From the NCBI GenBank assembly GCA_963682025.1, contig OY821517.1:23338620-23402619 (forward strand): a DNA stretch of 64,000 bases. The letters are read 5' to 3'. Within the stretch, counting starts at the first letter, position 1. Each line of letters opens with the position of its first letter. Positions 1 through 9,086 of the stretch are shown here, in pieces. The notes under the pieces were generated by a model, which saw nothing but the letters and a program-made list of their open reading frames with translations, had not been told where the DNA came from and ran no database searches. The position numbers and the translations under genes were made by a program. The stretch is from Cordilura impudica. Taxonomy: Eukaryota; Arthropoda; Insecta; Diptera; Scathophagidae.

Positions 1-853
1 GTGGCCAACTTACCGGTCCATTTCTTGAGATGAATTGTTCTCCGAAGTTTTCCCTCAAAATGGCCATAGAATCGCGAGCTGTGTGGCATGTAGCGCCATC
101 TTGTTGAAACCACATGTCAACCAAGTTCAGTTCTTCCATTTTTGGCAACAAAAAGTTTGTTAGCATCGAACGATAGCGATCGCCATTCACCGTAACGTTG
201 CGTCCAACAGCATCTTTGAAAAAATACGGTCCAATGATTCCACCAGCGTACAAACCACACCAAACAGTGCATTTTTCGGGATGCATGGGCAGTTCTTGAA
301 CGGCTTCTGGTTGCTCTTCACTCCAAATACGGCAATTTTGCTTATTTACGAAGCCATTCAACCAGAAATGAGCCTCATCGCTGAACAAAATTTGTCGATA
401 AAAAAACGGTTTTTCTGCCAACTTTTCTAGGGCCCATTCACTGAAAATTAGACGTTGTGGCAGATCGTTCGGCTTCAGTTCTTGCACGAGCTGTATTTTA
501 TACGGTTTTACACCAAGATCTTTGCGTAAAATCTTCCATGTGGTCGAATAACACAAACCCAATTGCTGCGAACGGCGACGAATCGACATTTCACGGTCTT
601 CAGTAACACTCTCAGAAACAGACGCAATATTCTCTTCTGTACGCACTGTACGCATTCGTGTGGTTGGTTTAATGTCCAATAAAGTAAACTGAGTGCGAAA
701 CTTGGTCACAATCGCATTAATTGTTTGCTCACTTGGTCGATTATGTAGACCATAAATCGGACGTAAAGCGCGAAACACATTTCGAACCGAACACTGATTT
801 TGGTAATAAAATTCAATGATTTGCAAGCGTTGCTCGTTAGTAAGTCTATTCAT
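1..853 (-). CDS. mariner-superfamily transposase, 3' part off the window
   Basis: Cut-and-paste DNA transposase. Reading leftward from the ATG at 853, I find no stop for 284 codons and the frame is still open at the window edge, so the C-terminus and third catalytic residue lie outside. The N-terminus starts MNRLTNEQRLQIIEFYYQN, a helix-turn-helix region of the DUF4817 type found on insect mariner-like elements. A second DNA-binding helix region follows (SIRRRSQQLGLCYSTTWKIL, about residues 93-112). The catalytic core shows D159 in FSDEAHFWLNG and D252 in WFQQDGATCHTA. Residue conservation suggests the rosa-like branch, an inference. No frameshift or stop was found, which is unusual among the relics around it. 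It sits next to its own 5' flank (854-944). Confidence 0.85.
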   Translation of the reverse strand, partial: MNRLTNEQRLQIIEFYYQNQCSVRNVFRALRPIYGLHNRPSEQTINAIVTKFRTQFTLLDIKPTTRMRTVRTEENIASVSESVTEDREMSIRRRSQQLGLCYSTTWKILRKDLGVKPYKIQLVQELKPNDLPQRLIFSEWALEKLAEKPFFYRQILFSDEAHFWLNGFVNKQNCRIWSEEQPEAVQELPMHPEKCTVWCGLYAGGIIGPYFFKDAVGRNVTVNGDRYRSMLTNFLLPKMEELNLVDMWFQQDGATCHTARDSMAILRENFGEQFISRNGPVSWP

Positions 854-944
854 GATGAAATGTCAAAGCATACTGAGCATCTTTCTCTTTGACACCATGT
901 CTGAAATCCCACGTGATCTGTCAAATACTAATGCATGAAAATCC
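854..944 (-). mobile_element. 5' untranslated region and terminal end of the mariner-like element
   Basis: On the minus strand this stretch leads from the probable terminal sequence (AGGATTTTCATGCATTAG near 928-944) to the transposase ATG. A TA dinucleotide at 945-946 is the expected insertion target. To its right the sequence changes to a non-LTR retrotransposon reading frame, so the mariner appears to have landed in, or cut off, that older fragment. The other terminal repeat is outside the window. Confidence 0.6.
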
Positions 945-946
945 TA

Positions 947-1630
947 ACCTCAAAAAAATCACCCGTTACATAACATCGAATGCAATGTTGGGATTCATTA
1001 AACGAAATACTGCGGACTTTAGTGACCCTGTCGCATTAAAATCATTATATGTTTCTTTTGTTAGAAGTAAATAATTTGGAATATTGCTCTATAATCTGGA
1101 GTCCTTATTATGAAAGCCATTCTGCCAGAATTGAAAAAATTCAGAAACTATTTACAAAGTTTGCATTTAAGAAAATAAATTGGTCCGGAGATGTTCTTTC
1201 TTATGAAAGCAGCCGTAAATTTCTAGGACTACAATCTTTAAGAGATCGTAGATCATCATTTGCTATAATGTTTATATTCAATATTTTAACAAATAATATA
1301 TGTTGTGATGCTTTGTCTGATTTAGTGAGGGTTCATACTCCTCATCGCGATTTACGTTACTAGCGTTTATTTTATGAAGATTTTCATCGTACGAATTATG
1401 GGGTTAATGAACCAATTAAAAGATGTTTAAAGCTTTGTAACAGTTTCTCAATCCTTTTAAATTTCAGCTTAGATAAAAATAATTTTAAGTTGAACTTATT
1501 TAAGGTTTTCAATTAATTCATATTGTAAGTTTTTTTTTAACTAAAAAATATTAATTATAGTATAACATTATTATTATATTTTTATAGTCTGTAAGATGTA
1601 AATCAGTAGACTAAATAAATAAATAAATAT
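947..1630 (+). pseudogene. 3' end of a Jockey-type non-LTR retrotransposon (RT C-terminus)
   Basis: Two frames join across a frameshift near 1070. The first (to 1074) reads LGFIKRNTADFSDP and ends LYVSFVRSK; the second starts with LEYCSIIWSPYYESH and runs to 1363, followed by recognisable coding matches up to about 1515 (RTNYGVNEPIKRC). This is the conserved region downstream of the reverse transcriptase thumb in Jockey-like LINEs, normally continuous as SLVRSKLEYCS-IVWSP. A short 3' UTR ends in an AAATAAATAAATAAAT-type tail near 1612-1630, typical of LINE 3' ends. The 5' side stops at the mariner terminus. It is a dead fragment. Confidence 0.7.
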
Positions 1631-1724
1631 TTATAATGAAATATTTATAATGAAATTTAATGAATTTTATTTAAAAATTCACAATTTAGTGAATTTTATT
1701 TAAATATTTATAATTTTGAAAGAA

Positions 1725-1792
1725 AAAAATTGAATAAAAAAATAAAATTTCCTAGAATTTGCACTCGAATTTTGGGTGCTGGGCTCTCTTAG
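1725..1792 (+). mobile_element. 3' end remnant of the short Helitron family
   Basis: Matches the last 65-70 bp of the Helitron copies at 6751-7115 and 16506-16883: CCTAGAATTTGCACTCGAAT followed by a CTGG block and a terminal CTTAG in place of CTAG, then T. The subterminal hairpin is decayed (TTTTGGG for TTTCGAG). It abuts a transposase fragment exactly at the Helitron terminus, consistent with insertion there. Confidence 0.55.
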
Positions 1793-2030
1793 TTTTCGTA
1801 ATTGCTCTCCTCGTTTGTAATCGTTAAAATTTCCGAAATTCTTTTGCGTCTTTTTGCAAATCGGGCATGACATTGTTGGGGTTGTATTTGTCAGTTCGTT
1901 TACGGCTTTTCCGTCATCGATTGTCAGATGAAACTCGTAACTACATTCAAGATATATTCCTTCTCTACTTTTAAGCACTGCGGGCTTAATGTTGTCAAGT
2001 TATTCTTGAATGTTCTTACGTCCGTGGTCC
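1793..2030 (-). pseudogene. Transib/RAG1-like transposase fragment
   Basis: The minus-strand frame reads FHLTIDDGKAVNELTNTTPT then SCPICKKTQKNFGN. This DGK-then-CxxC block matches the middle of the transposase relic at 57200-59110 in the same window, where the plus strand reads a comparable TMIDGKEGQALTNMKATSS and IICQTT. The family is the arthropod KWGCDGSSG-type transposase that I associate with Transib/RAG1-like elements; that link is inference from motifs and from the terminal repeats at 22701-24418. Only about 70 codons survive, and the fragment is cut on its C-terminal side by the Helitron end. Confidence 0.5.
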
Positions 2031-3077
2031 TAATGAGTTCCGGCGATTTTTTTTGGAAACTTAAATATTATTGGGCGCCAAAAATGCATTGATGATATTA
2101 TGTACGTGTTCAAATAAGATGTTTGCCTACCTGTGGCGACATTAAGTCAATATTGTAACAATATTATTGTTCTGTGATTGGATGTATGACTATATTTCTA
2201 TTTTAAGTGCGTAAAGAATAAAGAAATAGTTTATTTCTGTATCCTGTATCTGTATTTGAATTTACCTTTTTTTACCCTTTTTACCTCTATCAGTCAAAGG
2301 AGCAGCTGGGAGTAGCTGGACTTGGTTGATTTATACAAATTTCGAATAAATACATAAACTTAGTTTTTTGAAACTCGACCAAATTGCCTAAAAATTGTGT
2401 GTTTTTTTTAAACTGAAAATCAGTAAACTTTGAAGGGTTATATCTTCTAAACTAAAAATCTAATTTTATTGAAGGTGGCAAATTTGTAATCTTTGAACAA
2501 TTTCCTATAAGATGAGTTTATTCAAAATGTTCTAAGCGCACATGAAATTTCTGATTTTTTCAACCTCATTTCGCTAGGGGCGACGCTGTCCGACACCTAA
2601 TTTGAATTTGAATGTTTATTGACCTTTATGAGTTTTTAAAGATTTTTTTACTTTCGGTGCCATTAAATTTCGGGAAATATAAAAGCCAGTGGTCTAATTT
2701 TTTGAATACTTTTTACAACATTCATATCAACTTTATGTGAATTCTGAGAGGTACGGACGAGACTTTGTTCCTTATAAATAGAAGATCCCATATGTGATAA
2801 ATATTTATAAAACATCATTTTACATGTTTTTATTTAACTCCCTTTGTCTATTTCCTTGTAGAAGATTTTTATAATTGAATTTTTCCCGAAAATCTAAAGC
2901 TGTGATGTGGGTGACTAATACTTTTAATAATTTTCTACATAATTTAATTATTATTTCTCGAATTTGATTATTATTTCTAAAATCGTAAAAAGGTATATCA
3001 CACATACATATGAAAATATTTCATTAAATCAGAAGCGTGTGTAATCGTAAAATAAACATTACTTGTTTAATAATATT
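2031..3077. other. AT-rich stretch without recognisable gene
   Basis: No coding similarity seen. Minus-strand TTGGCGCCCAATA near 2072-2084 resembles a retroelement primer-binding site, and 2140-2260 has an AATAAAG-rich LTR-like look, but no paired terminal repeat was found. Confidence 0.5.
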
Positions 3078-3445
3078 TTGATGTGTAAACATCTATACGC
3101 GCAGGGGGGTAAATTTCTATTTCACAATACAATCACAAAAACAGTGTAACACGTAATAGGTGAGAGCTGACACATAACGCTGTGTGACTTATGTTAGTAT
3201 TGGTGAAAAAAAAATTTTTTTTTGTTTTTTTATGCCACTTTTTTAAAAGCGTCATCCATGTATCACTTATATACGTATATATTGGGATATTTTTAACGTT
3301 TTACAGCAAAGGGTTGTTGAATTAGCTGAAACAGTTTTTGCTATAAGTGATACATAGATGACGCTTTCTGTTTGATTTTAAAGAATGACATAAAAATCTA
3401 AATGTTTGCACATTTTCCCTGTGATCGGTCTCACATGATTTTTTT
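3078..3445 (+). mobile_element. heptamer-element copy without a satellite array
   Basis: Begins TTGATGTGTAAACATCTATA with CGCGCAGGGGG, followed by the block CACAATACAATCACAAAAAC, and ends with a CCCTGTGATCGG...CACATGATTTTTTT hairpin block. The same 5' and 3' blocks bound the elements at 27821-30950 and 19711-21632, where a large AATTTTT array lies between them. Here the interior is only about 200 bp and holds an inverted repeat: AAGCGTCATCCATGTATCAC at about 3247 pairs with the reverse complement of GTGATACATAGATGACGCTT near 3346-3365. No ORF. Family not recognised; the 3'-proximal hairpin followed by a T run suggests a Helentron-like non-autonomous element. Confidence 0.6.
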
Positions 3446-3853
3446 GTTAGAATAAACTAACTCTTTTTATTATTTCAATTTACACTACTCGTAGTCGCTC
3501 GAAAAGGGGTGAAAATGGTCTTTTAGCAAAATAAATATAATATAATAAATATAAATAAAATATAAAATTATTTGAATTTCTTAATATGAGTTTTAGGTAA
3601 ATTTACCAAAAAAATTTTTGAAAAAGTATCTTTATACATGAAGATGAAGATTATAAATAATAATATTAATTAAATTGATATTAATTTTAATCATTTATTT
3701 TGAATTACGAACTTATTACCATTGAGACATTTTACAAAGAACATACGGAACGTTTTAACTTAAAATTTCATGTTTACAACGTTAGAAACGTGGTATGGCA
3801 ACCATAAGTATCAGTTTACTTACAATTAGGGGAATCCCTCGAATTATACATTT
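3446..3853. other. AT-rich spacer, nothing recognised
   Basis: Low-complexity AT sequence with short ATAAATATAA-type runs; no motif or coding match seen. Confidence 0.5.
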
Positions 3854-4883
3854 GTGTACAGTAGGGTGACAGCTATTTCTTTTTTTTTTGGAATTTCAAG
3901 ACGTGCGGGTCGGATTATTGTGACTCTGGATCTAAAACTTTAGTGCGCAAAATTTCAGAAAATAAGTCCAGAATATTATTTTTTAGAATAATTAAAATAT
4001 TATTAACAAGCTTTACCTTCCACAAATATATATTATTTCGATATATTGTTTAAAAAAAATATAAAATTCCATAAATTTGACCTTTGCTCTTAAAGAGGGA
4101 CAGTGCTTCAATTTAATCTTTATTTATAATATTAAGGACTTATGTCAAGTAGTATAACATTTTGAGAAAAGATATTTGAAATATGAAGACACCAAAAAGA
4201 TGTAGTTTAAAAGTTGAAAAAGTATGAATAATCAAATTTTTCTTCAAATCCGCTGAAATAAAAACGCTGCCCTCGCCAAATTAGGAACAGGATACCTATA
4301 ATATTTGGCATTTTTAATCACATATATTTTGTTAATAATACATTAAAGTCCAATCGTGGATTTCGGTAAATTTCTTGAACAAAATTTTTGAAAAAGTAAA
4401 ATTGCAGATTTTGAAATAGTGCTAAAAAATACGTACCGTTTTGACATTAATTTAGAACGGCATAACAACAGACGAGATGCAAAATACTTTACATAGGATC
4501 ATCTTGGGACAAAAAGGATGCAAAAATGTTATTGTTGTAAATCATTTAATGCCCTTAAAAATGTGAGCTCTTAATCAAGTGGGATGTGGTGCATTTATTG
4601 CCTGGGGAACTTGATATAACTTGGCTGTTTTTCAACCGATAATAGATTTTTTTATTTTACTAGAAAAATAATTTACTCTAGATTATGGTTTATTGATTAA
4701 TTAAATTGAAACGCAATTATTAATATCAAAATTTTTGTGAAAAATGATTTTTGTTGATAATTTTTACATATAAGTTCATATTTGAACTTTGAACTCAATC
4801 CAGTGTCACAATTACGACCTGCACACCTGAAAATTCGACCAACAATTTTTTTTCATACAAACTGCTGTCACCCTAGTGTACAG
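3854..4883. mobile_element. hAT-type MITE with 8-bp target duplication
   Basis: Element 3862-4875 (1014 bp) is flanked by perfect 8-bp repeats GTGTACAG at 3854-3861 and 4876-4883. The termini are inverted: TAGGGTGACAGC on the left and GCTGTCACCCTA on the right, with weaker similarity continuing for about 80 bp (both arms contain a TGTGAC-CTGGAT block). TIRs of the YARNG form and an nTnnnnAn target are hAT hallmarks. No transposase-like frame was found inside, so it is non-autonomous. The element at 12930-14269 has the same terminal TAGGGTGAC. Confidence 0.75.
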
Positions 4884-5905
4884 GCCTTTTATATCGATTT
4901 TATATTAGTAGAAGGAAAATTTATTTGTATAAAGTTAACTTTACTTAATTATATTTCTTTTGGAAATAATATTTTGAGATGAGTCACAAAATCAAAGAAA
5001 TCGATGCTGACGAGAGAAAAATGATTCAAAAGCTTAGAAATTAATGCAAATCTTTTCATAAAATAGCTCAGATCATAAGCAGAAGCAACCCGCAGTGCAA
5101 TATGTCGTTCAAAACTACAAATCCACCAATACAATTTTGTCAAAACCTTTTTATGGTCGTCCCTCCAAAATTAATGAGCGCGAAAAGTGAACTATTTTGG
5201 CTTCAGTAAAAGAGAATCTCAGAATTACTGCTTCTCAAATTAGTTCTGAAATCAAAGAATCCTTCGGCAAGGACATCCAGAAGATACCGTTTGGAAAATA
5301 ATACAAAAATATCACTGTCATGGTGATTTATTTTCAGATGAAAGACGGTTTTGCATATTGGACATTAAAGGAAAAAAGTTAGTTCGGCAAAAAATTGGAA
5401 CAGCATTGTCTAAAGAAAATCTTTTGCCAATGGTTAAATACGGTGGAAGTGGCTTATGGTTTGGGTTTTTGTGGCAGGCAATGGGATTGGTAAACTTGTA
5501 TTAATTAAGTTTACAATGGATCAAATTGGATACATAAATATTTTAAAGTTAAATTTAAAACAAAACGCACAACAACTCGACCTTGGAGAATATTTTTGGT
5601 TGCAACAGGATAATGATCCAATGCTAAAAATGAATTTAAATCACCCGATCTTAATCCTATAGTGCATTTGTGAGATTTTTTCGATCGCAGAATCCGACAG
5701 CATAAACCTAAGAGGAAATGTAGGGTAAAATAAGTAAAGAGGATAGTTTGAAGTTAACTCGACGGCTCACAGAGCTCCTAAAGCGCAAGTTCCACACTTA
5801 AGCAATATTTAATTTGAATTTGGTTTTTTTGTATTAATATTTCAAATGTATGAGTACCTTTACTTAAGACTTTTTTCCTTTTTTTAACTTTTTTACCTGC
5901 ATGAA
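4884..5905 (+). pseudogene. Tc1-like transposase relic
   Basis: The translated plus strand shows a Tc1-like transposase across several frames: MSHKIKEIDADERKMIQKLR from 4981 (N-terminal helix-turn-helix), then a GRPSKINERE-like block near 5155-5190 and a matching NPRITASQIS-type stretch (here ENLRITASQISSEIKESFG). The catalytic region follows with FSDERRFCI near 5336, KYGGSGLWFGF near 5437-5470 and LQQDNDP near 5600. Multiple stops and frameshifts (for example TAA after RKMIQKLRN) kill it. The 3' flank (5800-5905) matches the 3' flank of the copy at 40121-40950 on the other strand, so both are members of one family. Its left end directly abuts the target duplication of the hAT MITE. Confidence 0.7.
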
Positions 5906-5950
5906 ACTTGTTAAGTGCATTTAACCCTAAATAAAATTAAAAAAAAAAAA

Positions 5951-6744
5951 ACATGTAAGAAAATTATAGTCGGTCTAGACCGACTATGCGATACGCAATG
6001 CCATGCGTTTAGAGACCTTATGTCTTCGGTTCAACTAATTGGATATAGAAAATGAGAAGAAACCAAATTTGAGTGACATTGTTATTAATTTTTTTGGCTG
6101 CAGATATGAAAAAGTTCATATCGGGTGCTGTATTTATATGGGGACTAGGTCAAAAAATGGACCGATCGTGACCATATTTGGTAAGGTCACTAATTTTTTG
6201 TAAAAATATATAAATGCCAAAGTTGAGAAAAATCTGTGCAATATTTTTGTTTTCTGATATATTTAAGTGAAGATTGGTAACCAGCTTTATATGGGGGCTA
6301 TGACTAAGAATTGTCCTATAGGGGTTATTTTTGGACTACTGATTAATTGAGGTAATAAAGACACAAAACCAATTTGACCGAGATTTATAAGATAATTTGG
6401 ATATTATGACCATTTAAGTCGATATCATAGGGTTCATTTGTATGGGCACTAGGTCTGAACATGAACTGATTTTCTCCACTTTCAACAGGATTCATCCGAT
6501 AGAAGCTTATGTACCAAATTTCATCAAAATATATTCATATTTGCGACCTATAGATTGATTACAAGGTTAACATTGACACACAGACGGACGGACGGACGGG
6601 CGGACGCACATCGCTAGATCGACTCAGAATGTGATGCTGAGTCGATCTTTATAATAAAAGATGGGTCTAGGTTAAATATTTTTTGTAGTTACAAACATCA
6701 GCACAAAGTCATTATACCCTGACCACATAGTGGTATATGGTATC
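5951..6744 (-). mobile_element. mini-me/DINE-like Helentron-associated repeat, copy A
   Basis: Full-length copy in minus orientation. The left end carries the palindrome TAGTCGGTCTAGACCGACTA preceded by CATGTAAGAAAATTA; the right end reads CACATAGTGGTATATGG. The minus strand has the GTCCGTCCGTCCGTC microsatellite (6583-6607) and the GAGTCGAT block just beside it. These match the dipteran mini-me elements, known for a (GTCY)n core and now grouped with Helentron-derived DINE-type repeats. Internal short reading frames are not genes. A Helitron starts a few bases beyond its right end. Confidence 0.75.
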
Positions 6745-6750
6745 TAGTAT

Positions 6751-7115
6751 TTATATTATTAATAGCCTAGGCGATTTCTTGTTACCGATGTTTTGTGCTA
6801 CCGTTTTATACCGATTCTGACCGAACGTATAATATTTGAAAGGTATTTCTTTTTAGCTGTTCGCCAGATTTACAGATTTTAAATTTTTTTTCTTTATTTT
6901 GAGAAAATTGCATTTAAAGCTACTACTAACACATACATAAAATTATAAATATGCTATATGTGTGTTTATTAAATTGTTAATGTGTTTGTTAATGAGTTTG
7001 TTTTCTTCATTCACAATAATAATAAACCAAAAAAGTGTAGGTTTGTGAATGGGCTAAATGGAAAAAAAAGTTGCCTAGAATTTGCACTCGAATTTCGAGC
7101 GCTGGAATCTGCTAG
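6751..7115 (+). mobile_element. non-autonomous Helitron, about 365 bp
   Basis: Starts near 6751 with a decayed version of the family 5' end (TCTATAATATTAATAGGCTA in other copies, here TTATATTATTAATAGCCTAG) and ends at CTAG, 7112-7115, followed by T. Eleven bases upstream of CTAG lies the hairpin CTCGAA-T-TTCGAG. A 5' TC, a 3' CTRR, a hairpin about 10 nt before it and insertion between A and T are classic Helitron features. No coding capacity. Other copies lie at 16506, 22516, 39638 and 59183. Confidence 0.75.
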
Positions 7116-7279
7116 TAAATATAAAAGAGTGAAATTAATATTTCCGTATTAGGTTTTACATTTCACTATAAGCCAAATAATGAAAAATTAAGTTGGAACA
7201 AAGGTTTTTTTACTCCCCTTTTTTACTCGTAGTGTCTTTTTGTCAGCAGGCAGTCTTGTGGTGACGATATAAATGATCT

Positions 7280-7610
7280 GACAAAAATGGGCGAGATAAG
7301 ATCATTGGGCATGGTACCCCCATATAATATAACTATTTAATATTATATAACTGGGGTACTATAAGAGTGAAAGCCTTGGGGTTTTGTGTGAGTTCATAAG
7401 TTATTAATGTTAGTACTAGGGAAAAATGGGCGGGATCATATCGGTGGGCGAGACACCCTCCATAAAAAATAAATATATAATATCATATAATTGGAGTATT
7501 GTAATAGAAAAAGCCTTGTCACTTTGTCTGAGTTCATGAGTTATTAATGTGAGTAGTCGCTCAAAAATGGGCGCGATTGCATCAATGGGCTGGCACAACC
7601 AACTTTTGTA
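7280..7610. repeat. degenerate tandem repeat, period about 139 bp
   Basis: Three starts of the unit, each with AAAAATGGGCG, occur near 7285, 7423 and 7563. Two near-complete units share TATAATATAA/TATAATATCA, a GGGGTACT/GGAGTATT block, AAAGCCTTG and GAGTTCATRAGTTATTAATG. The third unit is cut short. No coding meaning seen. Confidence 0.6.
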
Positions 7611-8054
7611 CGAGTTTATGTGCAGATAAGCCAAAAACGTTCTTAAGTTAAATGTGCTTACCTGCCTAACTGCGAAGGTATAGAATTATGGTTTCCTGCC
7701 TTAAAGTACAGTTAAAGCAAATTGTTTAAATGTTGTACAATTTATATACATTCATTGAAAAGATCATCTATAATTTATTTGATATTTCATTAGTTCTTTT
7801 ATTTTAAACAAAAAATTTAACTTTTTGTAGAAAAAAAAATATAATAATAAAAAACACATAATTCATAAAAAAGAAATAACTAAAATAAATAAAACCAAGA
7901 GATCACATTTATATATTTTGTATATAAACTATGTGTGTACATACGTATATGTATGTACATGTACATACATTTACGAAAAAAATTGAGTTATTTTTGTTTG
8001 TTTCCATTTCAAAATGGTCTACCGCTAATCTATATTTTTATAAAAACAATACTT
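7611..8054. other. AT-rich stretch without gene
   Basis: Includes a TACATACGTATATGTATGTACATGTACATACAT-like alternating run near 7936-7970; nothing else recognised. Confidence 0.5.
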
Positions 8055-8225
8055 TTGAGCAATATTTAATGCTTCTTCAAACGAAAGATTTTGGTTAACC
8101 TGCTCATCTTCATCATTTCCAGGACCATTTCCAATTTCTTTATCCATTTCTAAATTACCGTTCACGATATCATCAATTATTTCGCTTTTAGTGCAGGTAC
8201 AACAAGTGCACTTGAAGACGGAATT
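8055..8225 (-). pseudogene. possible C-terminal scrap of a pogo-like transposase
   Basis: The minus strand from about 8220 reads KSEIIDDIVNGNLEMDKEIG followed by an acidic stretch and NQNLSFEEALNIAQKY, then a stop. Acidic tails with an SFEEAL-type motif are found at the end of some pogo/Tigger-class transposases, but the fragment has no catalytic residue and no start. The assignment is weak; it may simply be an open stretch. Confidence 0.25.
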
Positions 8226-8895
8226 TATTATTGAATTTTGAAAAATAAAAACAAAATAAAATTTTTGTTTAGTTATCGGCGAAGTCCATTTAAGAAAAAG
8301 GCAGCTAAGTCTAAAATACTGTATAATAAAAAATTGGTTTTTATGTTTTATTTTTTTAATAATTAACTTTACCTGAATGTTGTTATTTAAAATAATTAAA
8401 AAAAAAAATTTTTTTTTTGTTTGAATTTAGCTGGCTTGGAATTTTTAGTTATAATTCAGAAACCAATACGAACTCACTCATGAAATATGGCACAAGAATA
8501 GTGAAAATAATAAGCTTCAACCTATTTTTAATATTTAAAAAATATCGCTTTTAACTTATACTATCCCAAACTACAGATCTGATGATTATGTCCTCTGATA
8601 TTCGTCAAAAAACTCAGCTCGTTTTTTGTATTAACGATTCCATCAATATCTTTCAAACCACCCCATAACTGAGCTTGTAGGTAAATTACTTTTACAAATA
8701 ACTGTAATAATGTTGTGAGTTTTTAATAATGTTTTCAAGCCGTCATATTTTGGGAACTATAAACGTTTTTGAATAGTTCTTAGTGAAGGTGCAACATGTT
8801 TACAAATTTTTAATGAATTTTAAGGGGATTTCCCGTTTGCTTGTTATAAATAAAGTTTGAAAATTTATTTTTTTTCAATTTTTTTCCCATCATGT
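8226..8895. other. AT-rich stretch without recognisable gene
   Basis: Nothing recognised on either strand; homopolymer A and T runs near 8398-8420. Confidence 0.5.
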
Positions 8896-9086
8896 ATTTA
8901 TAACCTGTACCACTATAATGACTTTGTGCTGATGTTTGTACCTACCAAAAATATTTGACCTAGACCCATCTTTTATTAAACCGATCGACTGAGAATCACT
9001 TTGTGAGTCGATTTAGCGATGTTCGTCCGTGTGTCTACGTAAACCTTGTAATCAAACTATAGGTCGCAAATATGAATATATTTTGA
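8896..9086 (+). mobile_element. mini-me-like repeat, copy B, left part
   Basis: Matches the 5' part of the family (ACCACTATAATGACTTTGTG, AAAATATTTGACCTAGACCC, GAGTCGATTTAGCGATG) and carries only a remnant of the GTCC microsatellite. The match stops after AATATATTTTGA; the rest of the element resumes at about 11683. A Penelope-like retroelement fills the gap. Confidence 0.7.

Noticed and set aside
889..946. ATG at 889 as the true start of the LINE frame
   Set aside because: Codons before about 947 lie in the mariner terminal region; LINE similarity begins only after the junction.
2072..2260. Possible LTR and primer-binding site (minus-strand TTGGCGCCCAATA)
   Set aside because: No second LTR, no gag-pol sequence and no defined ends were found.
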